64,000 bases of DNA from assembly GCF_000425065.1 (NCBI RefSeq), contig NZ_AULB01000011.1, positions 62,001-126,000 on the forward strand, given 5' to 3'. This document shows positions 25,603 to 34,265 of the stretch, in pieces (position 1 is the stretch's first letter; each line of letters begins with the position of its first letter). Position numbers and translations under genes: made by a program. Source of the stretch: Actinomadura rifamycini DSM 43936 (lineage in GTDB: Bacteria > Actinomycetota > Actinomycetes > Streptosporangiales > Streptosporangiaceae). The notes beneath the pieces are model-generated. The model searched no databases. It saw only the letters and a list, made by a program, of their open reading frames with translations, and was not told the DNA's origin.

Positions 25603-26559
25603 GTGCGGGTCGGCGTGATGATCGGGCCGGAGCGGGGGGACGCGGCCAAGAAGGTTGGGCGGATGATCGACGACGTCCTGTGGGCCGAGGAGGCCGGGCT
25701 GGACACCGCCTGGATCCCGCAGGTCCCGACGGACTTCGACGCCCTGGTGGCGGCGTCCCTGATGGGCGCCCGCACCCGGCGGATCGAGCTGGGGACCGCG
25801 GTCGTCCCGCTCCAGGCGCAGCACCCGATCGCGCTGGCCCGGCAGGCGCTGTCGGCGCAGGCCGCCGCGGGCGGCCGGCTCACGCTCGGCGTCGGCCCGT
25901 CGCACCACTGGATCATCAAGGACATGCTCGGGCTGCCCTACGAGAAGCCCGCCGCGTACACCCGCGACTACCTGGACGTCCTGGACGCCGCGCTGCGCGG
26001 CCCCGGCGACGTGGACGTCGAGAACGGCACGTTCACCGTGCACAACCCGCTCGGCATCGGGCCGGTCGCGCGGATGCCGGTCATGCTCGCGGCGCTCGGC
26101 CCGGTGATGCTGCGGATCGCGGGCGAGCGCGCCGACGGCACCGTCCTGTGGCTGGCCGACGAGCGCGCGGTCGCCGAGCACGTCGCGCCCCGCATCACCA
26201 AGGCGGCCGAGGAGGCGGGACGGCCCGCGCCGCGGATCGTCGCGGGCGTCCCGGTGTGCCTGTGCGGGCCGTCCGAGGTGGACGCGGCCCGCGAGCGCGC
26301 CAACCGCATCCTCGGGGAGGCGGAGATCTCCCCGAACTACCAGCGGCTCCTGGACCACGGCGACGCGAAGGACGTCGGGGACCTGTGCGCGGCGGGCGAC
26401 GAGGAGGCCATCGCGGCGCGGTTCCGGCGGTTCGCCGACGCGGGCGTCACCGACCTGTCGGTGCGGCTGCTGCCGATCGGCGAGGGCCGCGAGCAGCTGG
26501 TGGCGTCCAAGCGCCGGACCCGCGAGGTGCTCGCGGGGATCGCGGCGGACCTGCGATGA
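25603..26559 (+). CDS. LLM-class (probably F420-type) oxidoreductase
   Basis: A luciferase-like barrel of 318 residues with opening MRVGVMIGPE, GLDTAWIPQVP, GTAVVPLQAQHPIALARQA and GRLTLGVGPSHHWI. The pattern resembles the F420-dependent group named after MSMEG_4879, which fits an actinomycete, but the cofactor assignment is by resemblance. The GTG start follows TAGGAGG. It lies 57 bases after the mutase B subunit and its stop overlaps the CoA-transferase start, so it belongs to the mutase operon. Confidence 0.83.
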   Translation: MRVGVMIGPERGDAAKKVGRMIDDVLWAEEAGLDTAWIPQVPTDFDALVAASLMGARTRRIELGTAVVPLQAQHPIALARQALSAQAAAGGRLTLGVGPSHHWIIKDMLGLPYEKPAAYTRDYLDVLDAALRGPGDVDVENGTFTVHNPLGIGPVARMPVMLAALGPVMLRIAGERADGTVLWLADERAVAEHVAPRITKAAEEAGRPAPRIVAGVPVCLCGPSEVDAARERANRILGEAEISPNYQRLLDHGDAKDVGDLCAAGDEEAIAARFRRFADAGVTDLSVRLLPIGEGREQLVASKRRTREVLAGIAADLR

Positions 26560-27617
26560 CCGCGGGTTCCGGGGGCGGCGCCGGGCCGCTGGCGGGGGTC
26601 CGCGTTCTGGAGGTCGGCCACATGCTGGCCGGCCCGTACGCGACGATGATGCTCGCCGACCTCGGCGCCGACGTGGTGAAGCTCGAACCGCCGGGCGGCG
26701 ACATCTCCCGGCAGGTGGGCGACGCGTACTTCGCGAGCCTCAACCGGGGCAAGCGGAGCGTCCGGCTCGACCTCGGCACCGAGGCGGGGCAGGCGCGGCT
26801 GGGCGAGCTGGCCGCGGACGCGCACGCTCTGCTGGTGAACCTGAAGCCGTCGGCGATCCACAAGTACGGGCTGACGTACGAGGCGCTGCGGCGGTGGAAC
26901 GAGCGGATCGTCTGCGTCGCCGTCACCGGGTTCGGCCTGGACGCCGGGGACGACCCGGCGTTCGACTACGTGATCCAGGCGGCCACCGGCATCGCGGCGC
27001 TGACCGGCGACCCGGACGGGCCGCCGACGCTGCCCGGGTACTCCTCGGCGGACAACTCGGCGGGGCTGGCGGCGGCGCTCGGCCTGCTCGCCCAGATCGT
27101 CTCGGGGCGCGGCGGGCAGGTGGAGGTGTCGCTGCGGGACGTGATGCTGTCGCAGCTCAACTACCGGGCCTCGGCGTACCTCAACGAGGGCGTCGAGCCG
27201 CGGCGGCTGGCGAACGGCGCGCACTCCTACTACGTCCCGGCGCAGCTGTTCCCGACGGCGGAGGGGCATCTGGCGCTGTTCATCACCCACGACGCGTTCT
27301 GGCGGTCGTTCTCGGCGGAGGCCGGGGTCGCGGGCTTCGCGACGATGGGGGAGCGGGCGGTGCGGCGCGAGGAGGTCCTGAAGGCGGTCACCGAGGCGCT
27401 GGCGGCCGACACGGCCGCCGGGTGGGAGGCGCGGCTGCGCCCGCTGGGCGTCCCGGCGGCGGCGGTGCGGACGCTCCCGGAGGCGCTCGCCGCGACCCCC
27501 GAGGCGGTCGTGACCGCCGGCGGCTTCCGGCTCGTCCGCTGCCCGGTCCGGGTCGCGGGCCACGCGGCGGAGCACCGGCCGCCGCCCCGGCTGGGCGAGC
27601 ACGACGGGACGCTCTAA
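26556..27617 (+). CDS. CaiB/BaiF (type III) CoA-transferase
   Basis: The 353-residue protein starts GVRVLEVGHMLAGPYATMML and LGADVVKLEPPGGD, with NRGKRSVRLDL and the catalytic-Asp region FDYVIQAATGIAALTG, all canonical for the family. It is somewhat short because the C-terminal domain is compact. Translation is coupled to the LLM gene (ATGA). It probably loads CoA on the acid whose carbon skeleton the mutase rearranges, or recycles CoA from a later product; both are inference from position. Confidence 0.88.
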   Translation: MTAGSGGGAGPLAGVRVLEVGHMLAGPYATMMLADLGADVVKLEPPGGDISRQVGDAYFASLNRGKRSVRLDLGTEAGQARLGELAADAHALLVNLKPSAIHKYGLTYEALRRWNERIVCVAVTGFGLDAGDDPAFDYVIQAATGIAALTGDPDGPPTLPGYSSADNSAGLAAALGLLAQIVSGRGGQVEVSLRDVMLSQLNYRASAYLNEGVEPRRLANGAHSYYVPAQLFPTAEGHLALFITHDAFWRSFSAEAGVAGFATMGERAVRREEVLKAVTEALAADTAAGWEARLRPLGVPAAAVRTLPEALAATPEAVVTAGGFRLVRCPVRVAGHAAEHRPPPRLGEHDGTL

Positions 27618-27622
27618 CATCA

Positions 27623-27639
27623 TGAGAATGACATTCTCT
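27623..27639 (+). promoter_or_regulatory. Island operator, copy 7
   Basis: TGAGAATGACATTCTCT matches the consensus at all but the last base. It lies 22 bases before the preferred ligase start and 5 bases after the CoA-transferase stop. Confidence 0.85.
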
Positions 27640-27661
27640 TCAGATGGACGGGAGACTCTCG

Positions 27662-29116
27662 ATGTCGTCCCCTGACCCGCGCTCTCCGGGCACCGGAGAG
27701 CGGATCGCGCTCGTCTACGCGGACCCCGAGTCCGGCGGCGACCGCGAGTACAGCGTGGAACGCCTGGACGCCCTGGCGAACGGCCTCGCCGCCGTCCTCG
27801 CGGAACGGGGCGTGCGGGCCGGGCAGCGGGTGGCGCTCATGTCGTCCAACCGCCCCGAGTTCGTCGTCGCGGTCCGGGCCCTGTGGAAGCTCGGCGCGGC
27901 GGTCGTCCTGCTCAGCCCGGCGTGGAAGCGCACCGAGGTCGCGCACGCCCTGGAGATCACCGAGCCCGCGCACGCGGTCGGCGACCACCCGGTCCTCGCC
28001 GGGCTGATGCCGATGCTGCACCTCGACGAGCCCGTCGGGCCCGCCGCGGCCGCCTACAAGGACCCCGATCCGGACGCCGACGCCGTCCTGGTGTTCAGCT
28101 CCGGCACGACCGGCATGCCGAAGGCCGTCCGGCACACGCACGGCTCGTTCGCCGCCGCCGTCCGGCACTGGCGGGACGCGCTCGCGCTGACCGCCCGGGA
28201 CCGCATCCAGATCACGACGCCGCCCTCGCACATCCTCGGCCTGCTCAACATCGTCACCGCCCTGGACGCGGGCGCGTGGCTACGGCTGCACCGCCGCTTC
28301 GACCTCGACCGGATGCTCCACCACATTCAGGCCGACCGCATCACCGTCGAGATGGCCGTCGCGCCCATCGCGCTGGCGCTCGCGAACCATCCCCGCCTCG
28401 AGTCCTACGACCTGTCCTCGCTCCGGTTCATCATGTGGGGCGCGACGCCGGTCACGCCGAGCGTCGCCGAGACCGTCACCCGCCGGACCGGCGTCGGCTG
28501 GGTGCCCGCCTACGGCGCCAGCGAACTGCCCGTCATCACCTGCAACCCGCTGGACGGCGCGCGGCTCGACAGCGCGGGCCGCGCCGTGCCCGGCGTGACG
28601 CTGCGGACGGTGTCGCTGGAGACCGGCGAGCCCCTCGGCCCCGGCGAGGTGGGCGAGATCCAGGCGCGCGCCGAGTCGCTGATGGCGGGCTACCTGCCGG
28701 ACGGGGCGACGGCCGAGGGCTTCGCCGACGGCTGGTACCGCACCGGCGACGTCGGGCGCATCGACGCGGACGGCTGGCTGACGCTCACCGACCGGTCCAA
28801 GGAAATGATCAAGGTGCGGGGGTTCCAGGTCGCGCCCGCCGAGATCGAGGCCGTCCTGCACGGCCACCCCGGCGTCGCGGACTGCGCCGTCTTCGGCGTG
28901 CCCGACGAGGCCGACGGCGAGGCGATCGTCGCGGCCGTCGCCCCGCAGGGCCCGCCGCCCGACCCCGCGGCGCTGATCGCGTACGTCGGCGAGCGGCTCG
29001 CGGGCTACAAGCGCCCGCGCCGCGTCGCGGTCGTGCCCGAGATCCCCCGCCTGCCCTCCGGCAAGGTGCTGCGCCGAGTACTCAAGGAGCGTCATGGACG
29101 CGCGACTGACCACTGA
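27662..29116 (+). CDS. AMP-dependent acyl-CoA ligase
   Basis: An adenylate-forming ligase of 484 residues with FSSGTTGMPKAV, YGASELP, GWYRTGD, the hinge region DRSKEMIKVRGFQVAPAEIE and the catalytic Lys in LPSGKVLRRV. ATG 27662 was chosen over ATG 27644 because GGGAG lies six bases upstream. It begins a four-gene beta-oxidation unit with a dehydrogenase pair and a crotonase, so it likely provides their acyl-CoA. Its 3' end overlaps the next gene by 23 bases. Confidence 0.87.
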   Translation: MSSPDPRSPGTGERIALVYADPESGGDREYSVERLDALANGLAAVLAERGVRAGQRVALMSSNRPEFVVAVRALWKLGAAVVLLSPAWKRTEVAHALEITEPAHAVGDHPVLAGLMPMLHLDEPVGPAAAAYKDPDPDADAVLVFSSGTTGMPKAVRHTHGSFAAAVRHWRDALALTARDRIQITTPPSHILGLLNIVTALDAGAWLRLHRRFDLDRMLHHIQADRITVEMAVAPIALALANHPRLESYDLSSLRFIMWGATPVTPSVAETVTRRTGVGWVPAYGASELPVITCNPLDGARLDSAGRAVPGVTLRTVSLETGEPLGPGEVGEIQARAESLMAGYLPDGATAEGFADGWYRTGDVGRIDADGWLTLTDRSKEMIKVRGFQVAPAEIEAVLHGHPGVADCAVFGVPDEADGEAIVAAVAPQGPPPDPAALIAYVGERLAGYKRPRRVAVVPEIPRLPSGKVLRRVLKERHGRATDH

Positions 29117-30047
29117 ACAGCGCGAGCTGCGGGACGCGGCCGCGCGGCTCGCCGACGACCTCGGCCCCGGATCCGTCCAGGACCTCGCCGACGCCGACCG
29201 CGCCGCCCGGCTGGAGAAGGCGGTCGCCGCGACCGGCTGGCGGACCCTGCGCTCGGACGGCGCCTCGGGCGTCGAGGTCGCGATCGTCGCCGAGGAGTTC
29301 GCCCGCGGGCTGGTCGACGTCCCGTTCGCCGGGCCCGTCCTGGCCGACGACCTGCGGCCGCACGCCGAGGTCGGCGACGCCTGCACGATCGCCGTGGACG
29401 TCGCGGCCGGCCGGGCCGCCGGGACGGTCGCGGCCGGCCGGGCCGCCGGGACGGTCGAGGCCGTGGACGCGGCGGGCGCCGACCGGGCCCTCGTCGTCCG
29501 GGACGGCCGCGTCCTCGCCGGCCCCGTCGGCGCGGTGCTCCCGGGGACCGACCTGACCCGGCGCGCCGCGGAGGTCGGCGCGCTGGAACCGGCGGGCGCG
29601 CTGGACCCGGACGCCGCCGGGCGGCGGCTCGCGCTGGCGCTCGCCGTCACGTCCGCCGACCTCGTCGGGGCGGCCCGCGGCGCGCTGGCGCTCGCGGTCG
29701 GGTACGCGGGGGTCCGCGAGCAGTACGGGAAGGCGATCGGCTCCTACCAGGCCGTCGCGCACCCGCTCGCCGAGGGCCGCGCGCTGATCGAGGGGTCGGT
29801 GAGCGTCCTGCGGCACGCGGCCTGGGCCGTCGACGAGCTGACCGCGGACGAGGCGCTGCGGGCCGCCCGGATCGCGAAGGTGTACTGCGCGCGGGCCGCG
29901 CGGGCGGTCTGCGAGACGGCGGTGCAGGTGCACGGCGGCATCGGCAACACCTGGGAGTGCCTCGCGCACGTGTACCTGCGGCGGGCGCTGGCGTCCGCCG
30001 AGCTGTTCCCCGCGCGACTGGAGGAGATCGACCTTGGACTTTCGTGA
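29094..30047 (+). CDS. Acyl-CoA dehydrogenase, small subunit of a heteromeric pair
   Basis: At 317 residues it is short for an acyl-CoA dehydrogenase: the N-terminal helical domain is present but the middle beta domain is much reduced. The C-terminal helices are recognisable (GVREQYGKAIGSYQAVAHPLAE; QVHGGIGNTWEC), and the Glu in NTWEC sits where the short partners of mycobacterial heteromeric FadE enzymes carry the base. It overlaps the large-subunit gene by 14 bases. A perfect 27-bp duplication (29401-29454) adds nine residues in the shortened region. Confidence 0.82.
   Translation: MDARLTTEQRELRDAAARLADDLGPGSVQDLADADRAARLEKAVAATGWRTLRSDGASGVEVAIVAEEFARGLVDVPFAGPVLADDLRPHAEVGDACTIAVDVAAGRAAGTVAAGRAAGTVEAVDAAGADRALVVRDGRVLAGPVGAVLPGTDLTRRAAEVGALEPAGALDPDAAGRRLALALAVTSADLVGAARGALALAVGYAGVREQYGKAIGSYQAVAHPLAEGRALIEGSVSVLRHAAWAVDELTADEALRAARIAKVYCARAARAVCETAVQVHGGIGNTWECLAHVYLRRALASAELFPARLEEIDLGLS
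29401..29454 (+). repeat. Perfect 27-bp tandem duplication inside a dehydrogenase gene
   Basis: Two identical 27-bp copies (29401-29427, 29428-29454) give two nine-residue units VAAGRAAGT. Identity of the copies suggests a recent event. Confidence 0.9.
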
Positions 30048-31140
30048 CTCGCCGGAGGAGGCGGCGTTCCGCGCCCGCCTGCGCGACTGGCTGGCCGAAC
30101 GCGCCGGGACGTTCCCGACCTCGGGGGACGAGTACTGGCGGCGGGCGGGCGAATGGCACCGGACGCTGCACGCTGCCGGGTTCTTCGGCCTGTCGTGGCC
30201 GGAGGAGTACGGCGGCCACGAGCTGCCGCCCGTCTACGACGTGATCCTCGACGAGGAGCTCGCCCGCGCGGGCGCGCCGCCCCGGCCGAGCCTCGGCTAC
30301 CTCGTGCAGGGCCTCGGCCGGCACGGGAGCGAGGAGCTGCGGCGCGCGTTCCTGCCCGGGATGATCGACGGGACCGAGCGGTGGTGCCAGGGGTTCTCCG
30401 AGCCCGGCGCCGGGTCCGACCTCGCGTCGCTCACCACCACCGCGACCCGGGACGGCGACGAGTACGTCGTCCACGGGCACAAGATCTGGACGAGCTACTC
30501 CGACGTCGCCGACTGGTGCCTGCTGCTGGCCCGCACGGATCCGGACGTCCCGCGCCACAAGGGGCTGTCGGGGTTCATCGTGTCGATGAAGCAGCCCGGC
30601 ATCGAGCAGCGGCCGCTGACGATGATGAGCGGGGTCAGCACCGAGTTCGGCCAGGTGGTCTTCGACGGCGCGCGGGTGCCCGCGGACCGGATGGTGGGGG
30701 CGCCCGGCGAGGGCTGGGCGCTGGCGATGACGATCGTCGGGCACGAGCGCGAGCCCGCCGAGCTCGGCTTCTCGGCCCGGTACGGCAAGCTCGTCCGCGA
30801 GCTGGCGTCCCGGGCGGAGGACGGGCCGGGGCCCGACCGCACGGCGCGGGACGAGCTCGCGTGGGCCGCCGTCCAGACGGAGATGCTGCGGCTGCACGTC
30901 CGGCGGCGGCTGTCGGAACGGCTCGACGGCGTCTCGCACGGCCCGGAGGGGTCCCTCGACAAGCTGCTCATGACGTGGGCCGAGCAGTCGGTGGGGCACG
31001 CGGCGCTGGCCGTCGCCGGCACCCGCGACGCCGAGATGCTGCACGCCTACCTGTACAGCCGCGCCCAGAGCGTCATGGGCGGCACGTCGCAGATCCAGAA
31101 GAACATCATCGCCCAGCGCATCCTGCGCCTGCCCTCCTGA
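30034..31140 (+). CDS. Acyl-CoA dehydrogenase, large subunit of a heteromeric pair
   Basis: A 368-residue dehydrogenase with FAD/substrate motif QGFSEPGAGSDLASL, KIWTSYSDVADWC and C-terminal YSRAQSVMGGTSQIQKNIIAQRIL. The position of the classical catalytic Glu (EGT) is Gly in MGGTSQ, so the base must come from elsewhere, in keeping with a heteromer in which the small partner donates it. The TTG start has GGAGGAG seven bases before it. It should introduce a 2,3-double bond into a bulky acyl-CoA. Confidence 0.87.
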   Translation: MDFRDSPEEAAFRARLRDWLAERAGTFPTSGDEYWRRAGEWHRTLHAAGFFGLSWPEEYGGHELPPVYDVILDEELARAGAPPRPSLGYLVQGLGRHGSEELRRAFLPGMIDGTERWCQGFSEPGAGSDLASLTTTATRDGDEYVVHGHKIWTSYSDVADWCLLLARTDPDVPRHKGLSGFIVSMKQPGIEQRPLTMMSGVSTEFGQVVFDGARVPADRMVGAPGEGWALAMTIVGHEREPAELGFSARYGKLVRELASRAEDGPGPDRTARDELAWAAVQTEMLRLHVRRRLSERLDGVSHGPEGSLDKLLMTWAEQSVGHAALAVAGTRDAEMLHAYLYSRAQSVMGGTSQIQKNIIAQRILRLPS

Positions 31141-31180
31141 CCCGCCCCCCGGGCCGGCCCGACTGAAGCCGAGGAGCCAC

Positions 31181-31948
31181 ATGTACGACATGCCGGACGA
31201 GATCGAGGTCACCGCCGACGGCCCGGTGCGGATCATCACGCTGAACCGCCCGGACGCGCTCAACGCCGTCAACGACCCGCTGCACGCGGGGCTGGCGCGG
31301 CTGTGGCCGCGGCTCGCCGCGGACCGCGACGCCCGCGCGGCCGTGCTGACCGGGCGCGGCAGGGCGTTCTCGGCGGGCGGCGACTTCGCCTACCTGGAGG
31401 AGCTGCGCGGCGACCCCGGGCTGCGCGCCAAGTCGCTCGCGGACGGCCGCGACATCGTCCTCGGCATGGCGCGCTGCCGGGTGCCGGTGGTCGCGGCGGT
31501 CAACGGCCCGGCCGTGGGGCTCGGGTGCAGCCTGGTCGCGCTCAGCGACATCGTCTACTTCGCCGAGCGGGCGCACCTCGCCGACCCGCACGTGCAGGTC
31601 GGCCTGGTCGCGGCGGACGGCGGCCCGCTGACGTGGCCGCTGCACACCAGCCTGCTGTTCGCCAAGGAGTACGCGATCACCGGAGCGCGCATCCCCGCGC
31701 GGCGGGCGCTGGAGATGGGGCTCGCGAACCACGTGGTGGAGGACCCGCTCACCGAGGCGCTGGCGTGCGCGAAGCGGATCGCCGGCCTGCCGCGGCTGGC
31801 GGTGGAGAGCACCAAGCGCATCCTGAACATCCAGCTCGAGCGGACCGTGCTGGCGACCCTCGACTTCGCGCTGAACGCCGAGGACCAGTCGTTCCAGACG
31901 GACGACTTCGCGGCGAGCATGGCGCGGCTCGCGAAGAGCGCGGACTAG
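31181..31948 (+). CDS. Crotonase-family protein lacking both usual glutamates
   Basis: A 255-residue crotonase fold with RAFSAGGDFAYL and NGPAVGLGCSLVALSD for the oxyanion hole. In enoyl-CoA hydratases two Glu residues are catalytic; here the first is Ser (GLGCS) and the second His (LADPHVQVGL). The fold and CoA site are intact, so it may be an isomerase, hydrolase or retro-Claisen-type enzyme rather than a hydratase. ATG follows GAGGAG. It ends the ligase-dehydrogenase unit, followed by a strong terminator. Confidence 0.84.
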   Translation: MYDMPDEIEVTADGPVRIITLNRPDALNAVNDPLHAGLARLWPRLAADRDARAAVLTGRGRAFSAGGDFAYLEELRGDPGLRAKSLADGRDIVLGMARCRVPVVAAVNGPAVGLGCSLVALSDIVYFAERAHLADPHVQVGLVAADGGPLTWPLHTSLLFAKEYAITGARIPARRALEMGLANHVVEDPLTEALACAKRIAGLPRLAVESTKRILNIQLERTVLATLDFALNAEDQSFQTDDFAASMARLAKSAD

Positions 31949-31963
31949 CGGGAGCACGGTGAA

Positions 31964-31990
31964 GGCCCCGGGAGCAGGGCTCCCGGGGCC
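31964..31990. terminator. Bidirectional hairpin terminator
   Basis: An 11-bp perfect stem (31964-31974 with 31980-31990, GGCCCCGGGAG) with a five-base loop lies between the convergent crotonase and SDR genes. Confidence 0.85.
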
Positions 31991-32001
31991 TCCCGGCGGG
32001 C

Positions 32002-32763
32002 TCACTTCGGGGGGAACCGGAGGGCGCCGTCGAGCCGGATGACCTCGCCGTTGAGGTAGTCGTTCTCGCAGATGTGCTCGACGAGCGCCGCGTACTCCGG
32101 GCTCTGCCCCATGCGGCGCGGGTGCGGGACCTGCGGTCCCCAGTACGCCTCGAGCTTGTCGCCGGCCTTGCCGTACGCGGGGGTGTTGAAGGTGCCGGGC
32201 GCGATGGTGACCACGCGGATGCCGAGGGGGGACAGGTCGCGGGCGGCGACGAGCGTCATGCCGACCACCCCGCCCTTGGCGGCCGCGTACGGCAGCTGCC
32301 CGATCTGCCCCTCGAACGCGGCGATCGACGCGGTGTTGACGATGACGCCGCGCGAGCCCTCCGCGTCGTCCCGGCGGCCCATCGCGGCGGCGGCGAGCCG
32401 CATCACGTTGAACACGCCGGTGAGGTACACGTCGACGGTCTTCCGGAAGCCCGCGAGGTCGAGGGGCGCGCCGTCGCGGCCGACCAGCCGCCCGCCGGTC
32501 GCCGGGCCGCCGTGGCAGTCGACGGAGACGCGCAGCGGGGCGGCGTCCGCGGCGGCGGCGACCGCGGCCTCGACGTCGGCCTCCTCGGTGGCGTCGGTCC
32601 GCACGTACCGGACGCCCAGCTCGGCCTCCAGGGCCTTGCCCTTCTCGTCGGCGAGGTCGGCGACGACGACCTTCGCGCCGGCCGCGTGCAGCCGGCGCAC
32701 GGTCGCCTCGCCGAGGCCGCCCGCCCCGCCGACCACGACCGCGGAGCTCCCGCTGATCTGCAT
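32002..32763 (-). CDS. SDR resembling type-II 3-hydroxyacyl-CoA dehydrogenase (HSD10-like)
   Basis: The 253-residue SDR has GGAGGLG near residue 12, CHGG in place of NAAG, the TASIAAFEGQIGQ strand, catalytic YAAAK and the HSD10-like C-terminal region IAPGTFNTPAYG and NGEVIRLDGALRFPPK. That subfamily oxidises 3-hydroxy-2-methylbutyryl-CoA and related branched 3-hydroxyacyl-CoAs, which would fit the thiolase encoded divergently. The ATG at 32763 follows GAGAGG. It stands alone, facing the ligase gene across a single operator. Confidence 0.84.
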   Translation of the reverse strand: MQISGSSAVVVGGAGGLGEATVRRLHAAGAKVVVADLADEKGKALEAELGVRYVRTDATEEADVEAAVAAAADAAPLRVSVDCHGGPATGGRLVGRDGAPLDLAGFRKTVDVYLTGVFNVMRLAAAAMGRRDDAEGSRGVIVNTASIAAFEGQIGQLPYAAAKGGVVGMTLVAARDLSPLGIRVVTIAPGTFNTPAYGKAGDKLEAYWGPQVPHPRRMGQSPEYAALVEHICENDYLNGEVIRLDGALRFPPK

Positions 32764-32800
32764 CGGTGTCCCCTCTCTTGCTAATACGGATCTACCTGAG

Positions 32801-32817
32801 CGAGAATAGCATTCTCA
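32801..32817 (+). promoter_or_regulatory. Island operator, copy 8, touching a start codon
   Basis: CGAGAATAGCATTCTCA is a full match. Its last base is the A of the ligase ATG, and it ends 38 bases upstream of the divergent SDR start, so one site may control both genes. Confidence 0.88.
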
Positions 32818-34265
32818 TGAACATTGCGATGATCCTCGAAATGGCGGTCTCGGCGGGTGATCGGGTGGCCGTGTCGGCGGGCGACGGGGCGGCGGGCGGC
32901 CGCTCCTGCACCGCCTCCGAGCTCCTGCGCCTCGCCCGTTCCGCGGCGCATCGGTTCCGGGAGTACCCGGCGGTCCTCTACCTGGGCACCAACCACCTCG
33001 CCTACCCCGTCGCGCTGTTCGGCGCGGCGATCGCGGGCGTCCCGTTCGTCCCCCTCAACTACCGGCTCGGCGAGGAGCAGCTCGGCGCGCTGCGCGACCG
33101 GCACCCCGGCGCCCTCGTGCTGGGCCCCGGCGACCTCGACGGCCTCCTCGACGCGGCGGACCCGCCCGCCGGCGCGGACCCCGGGGAGCTGCCGGACGGC
33201 GACGAGGTCGCCGTCCTGCTCTACACCAGCGGGACGACCTCGGCGCCGAAGTCGGCGGTCCTGCGGCACCGGCACCTGCTGGCCTACGTGATGAACACCC
33301 TCGAGTTCGCGTCCGCCGGGGAGGAGGACGCGGCGCTCGTCGCCGTCCCGCCGTACCACATCGCCGGGCTGGCCAACCTGCTCACCAACATCTACACCGG
33401 CCGCCGCGTCGTCTACATGGCGCGGTTCGACCCGGCCGAGTGGCTCGCGACCGTCCGGCGCGAAGGCGTCACGCACGCCCTCGTCGTCCCGACGATGCTC
33501 GCCCGGATCGTCGCCGAGGCCGACGGCGACGACGCCGGGGCGCCGACGCTGCGCACCCTCGCCTACGGGGGCGCGCGCACACCGCGGCCCGTGCTCGAAC
33601 GGGCCCTGCGGCTCTTCTCCGGCACCGGGTTCGTCAACGCCTACGGGCTGACGGAGACGGCGTCCTCGGTCGCGGTCCTCGGGCCGAACGACCACCGCAA
33701 GGCGCTCGCGTCCGCCGACCCCGCGGTGCGGGCCCGGCTGGAGTCGGTCGGCCGGGCCGTCCCGGGCGTGGAGTTCCAGGTCCGCCGCGACGACGGGACG
33801 CCCGCGGCGCCCGGCGAGACCGGGCTGGTGTTCGTCCGCGGCGACCAGATCTCCGGCGAGTACGGCGGCGGCACGGTGCTGGACGCCGACGGCTGGTTCG
33901 CCACCCGCGACCGGGGCCGGCTCGACGGCGGCGGCTACCTGTTCATCGAGGGCCGCGCCGACGACACCATCATCCGGGGCGGCGAGAACATCGCCCCCGC
34001 CGAGATCGAGGACGTCCTGCTCGGCCACCCGGGGATCACCGAGGCCGCCGTCGTCGGCCCGCCCGACCCCGAGTGGGGGCAGCGGATCGTCGCGGTCGTC
34101 GTCGGCGAGGGCGACCCCGAGGAGATCAGGCGGTGGGCGAGGGAGCGGCTGCGCTCGTCCAAGACGCCCGACGCGATCGTCTTCCGCGCGGAACTGCCGA
34201 AGACCGACACCGGAAAGATCCTCCGCCGCACCCTGCTGGCCGACCTGGAGTCCGCCCATGCCTGA
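32817..34265 (+). CDS. AMP-dependent acyl-CoA ligase
   Basis: A 482-residue adenylate-forming ligase with YTSGTTSAPKS, PPYHIAGLANLL, YGLTETAS, the variant WFATRDRG in place of the usual RTGD, DDTIIRGGENIAPAEIE and the catalytic Lys in TDTGKILRRT. The start MNIAMILEMA at 32817 is preferred because related ligases begin this way, but no ribosome site is visible before it; ATG 32829 or 32841 are alternatives. It overlaps the thiolase gene by eight bases, so the ligase, thiolase and MeaB are one unit. Confidence 0.85.
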   Translation: MNIAMILEMAVSAGDRVAVSAGDGAAGGRSCTASELLRLARSAAHRFREYPAVLYLGTNHLAYPVALFGAAIAGVPFVPLNYRLGEEQLGALRDRHPGALVLGPGDLDGLLDAADPPAGADPGELPDGDEVAVLLYTSGTTSAPKSAVLRHRHLLAYVMNTLEFASAGEEDAALVAVPPYHIAGLANLLTNIYTGRRVVYMARFDPAEWLATVRREGVTHALVVPTMLARIVAEADGDDAGAPTLRTLAYGGARTPRPVLERALRLFSGTGFVNAYGLTETASSVAVLGPNDHRKALASADPAVRARLESVGRAVPGVEFQVRRDDGTPAAPGETGLVFVRGDQISGEYGGGTVLDADGWFATRDRGRLDGGGYLFIEGRADDTIIRGGENIAPAEIEDVLLGHPGITEAAVVGPPDPEWGQRIVAVVVGEGDPEEIRRWARERLRSSKTPDAIVFRAELPKTDTGKILRRTLLADLESAHA

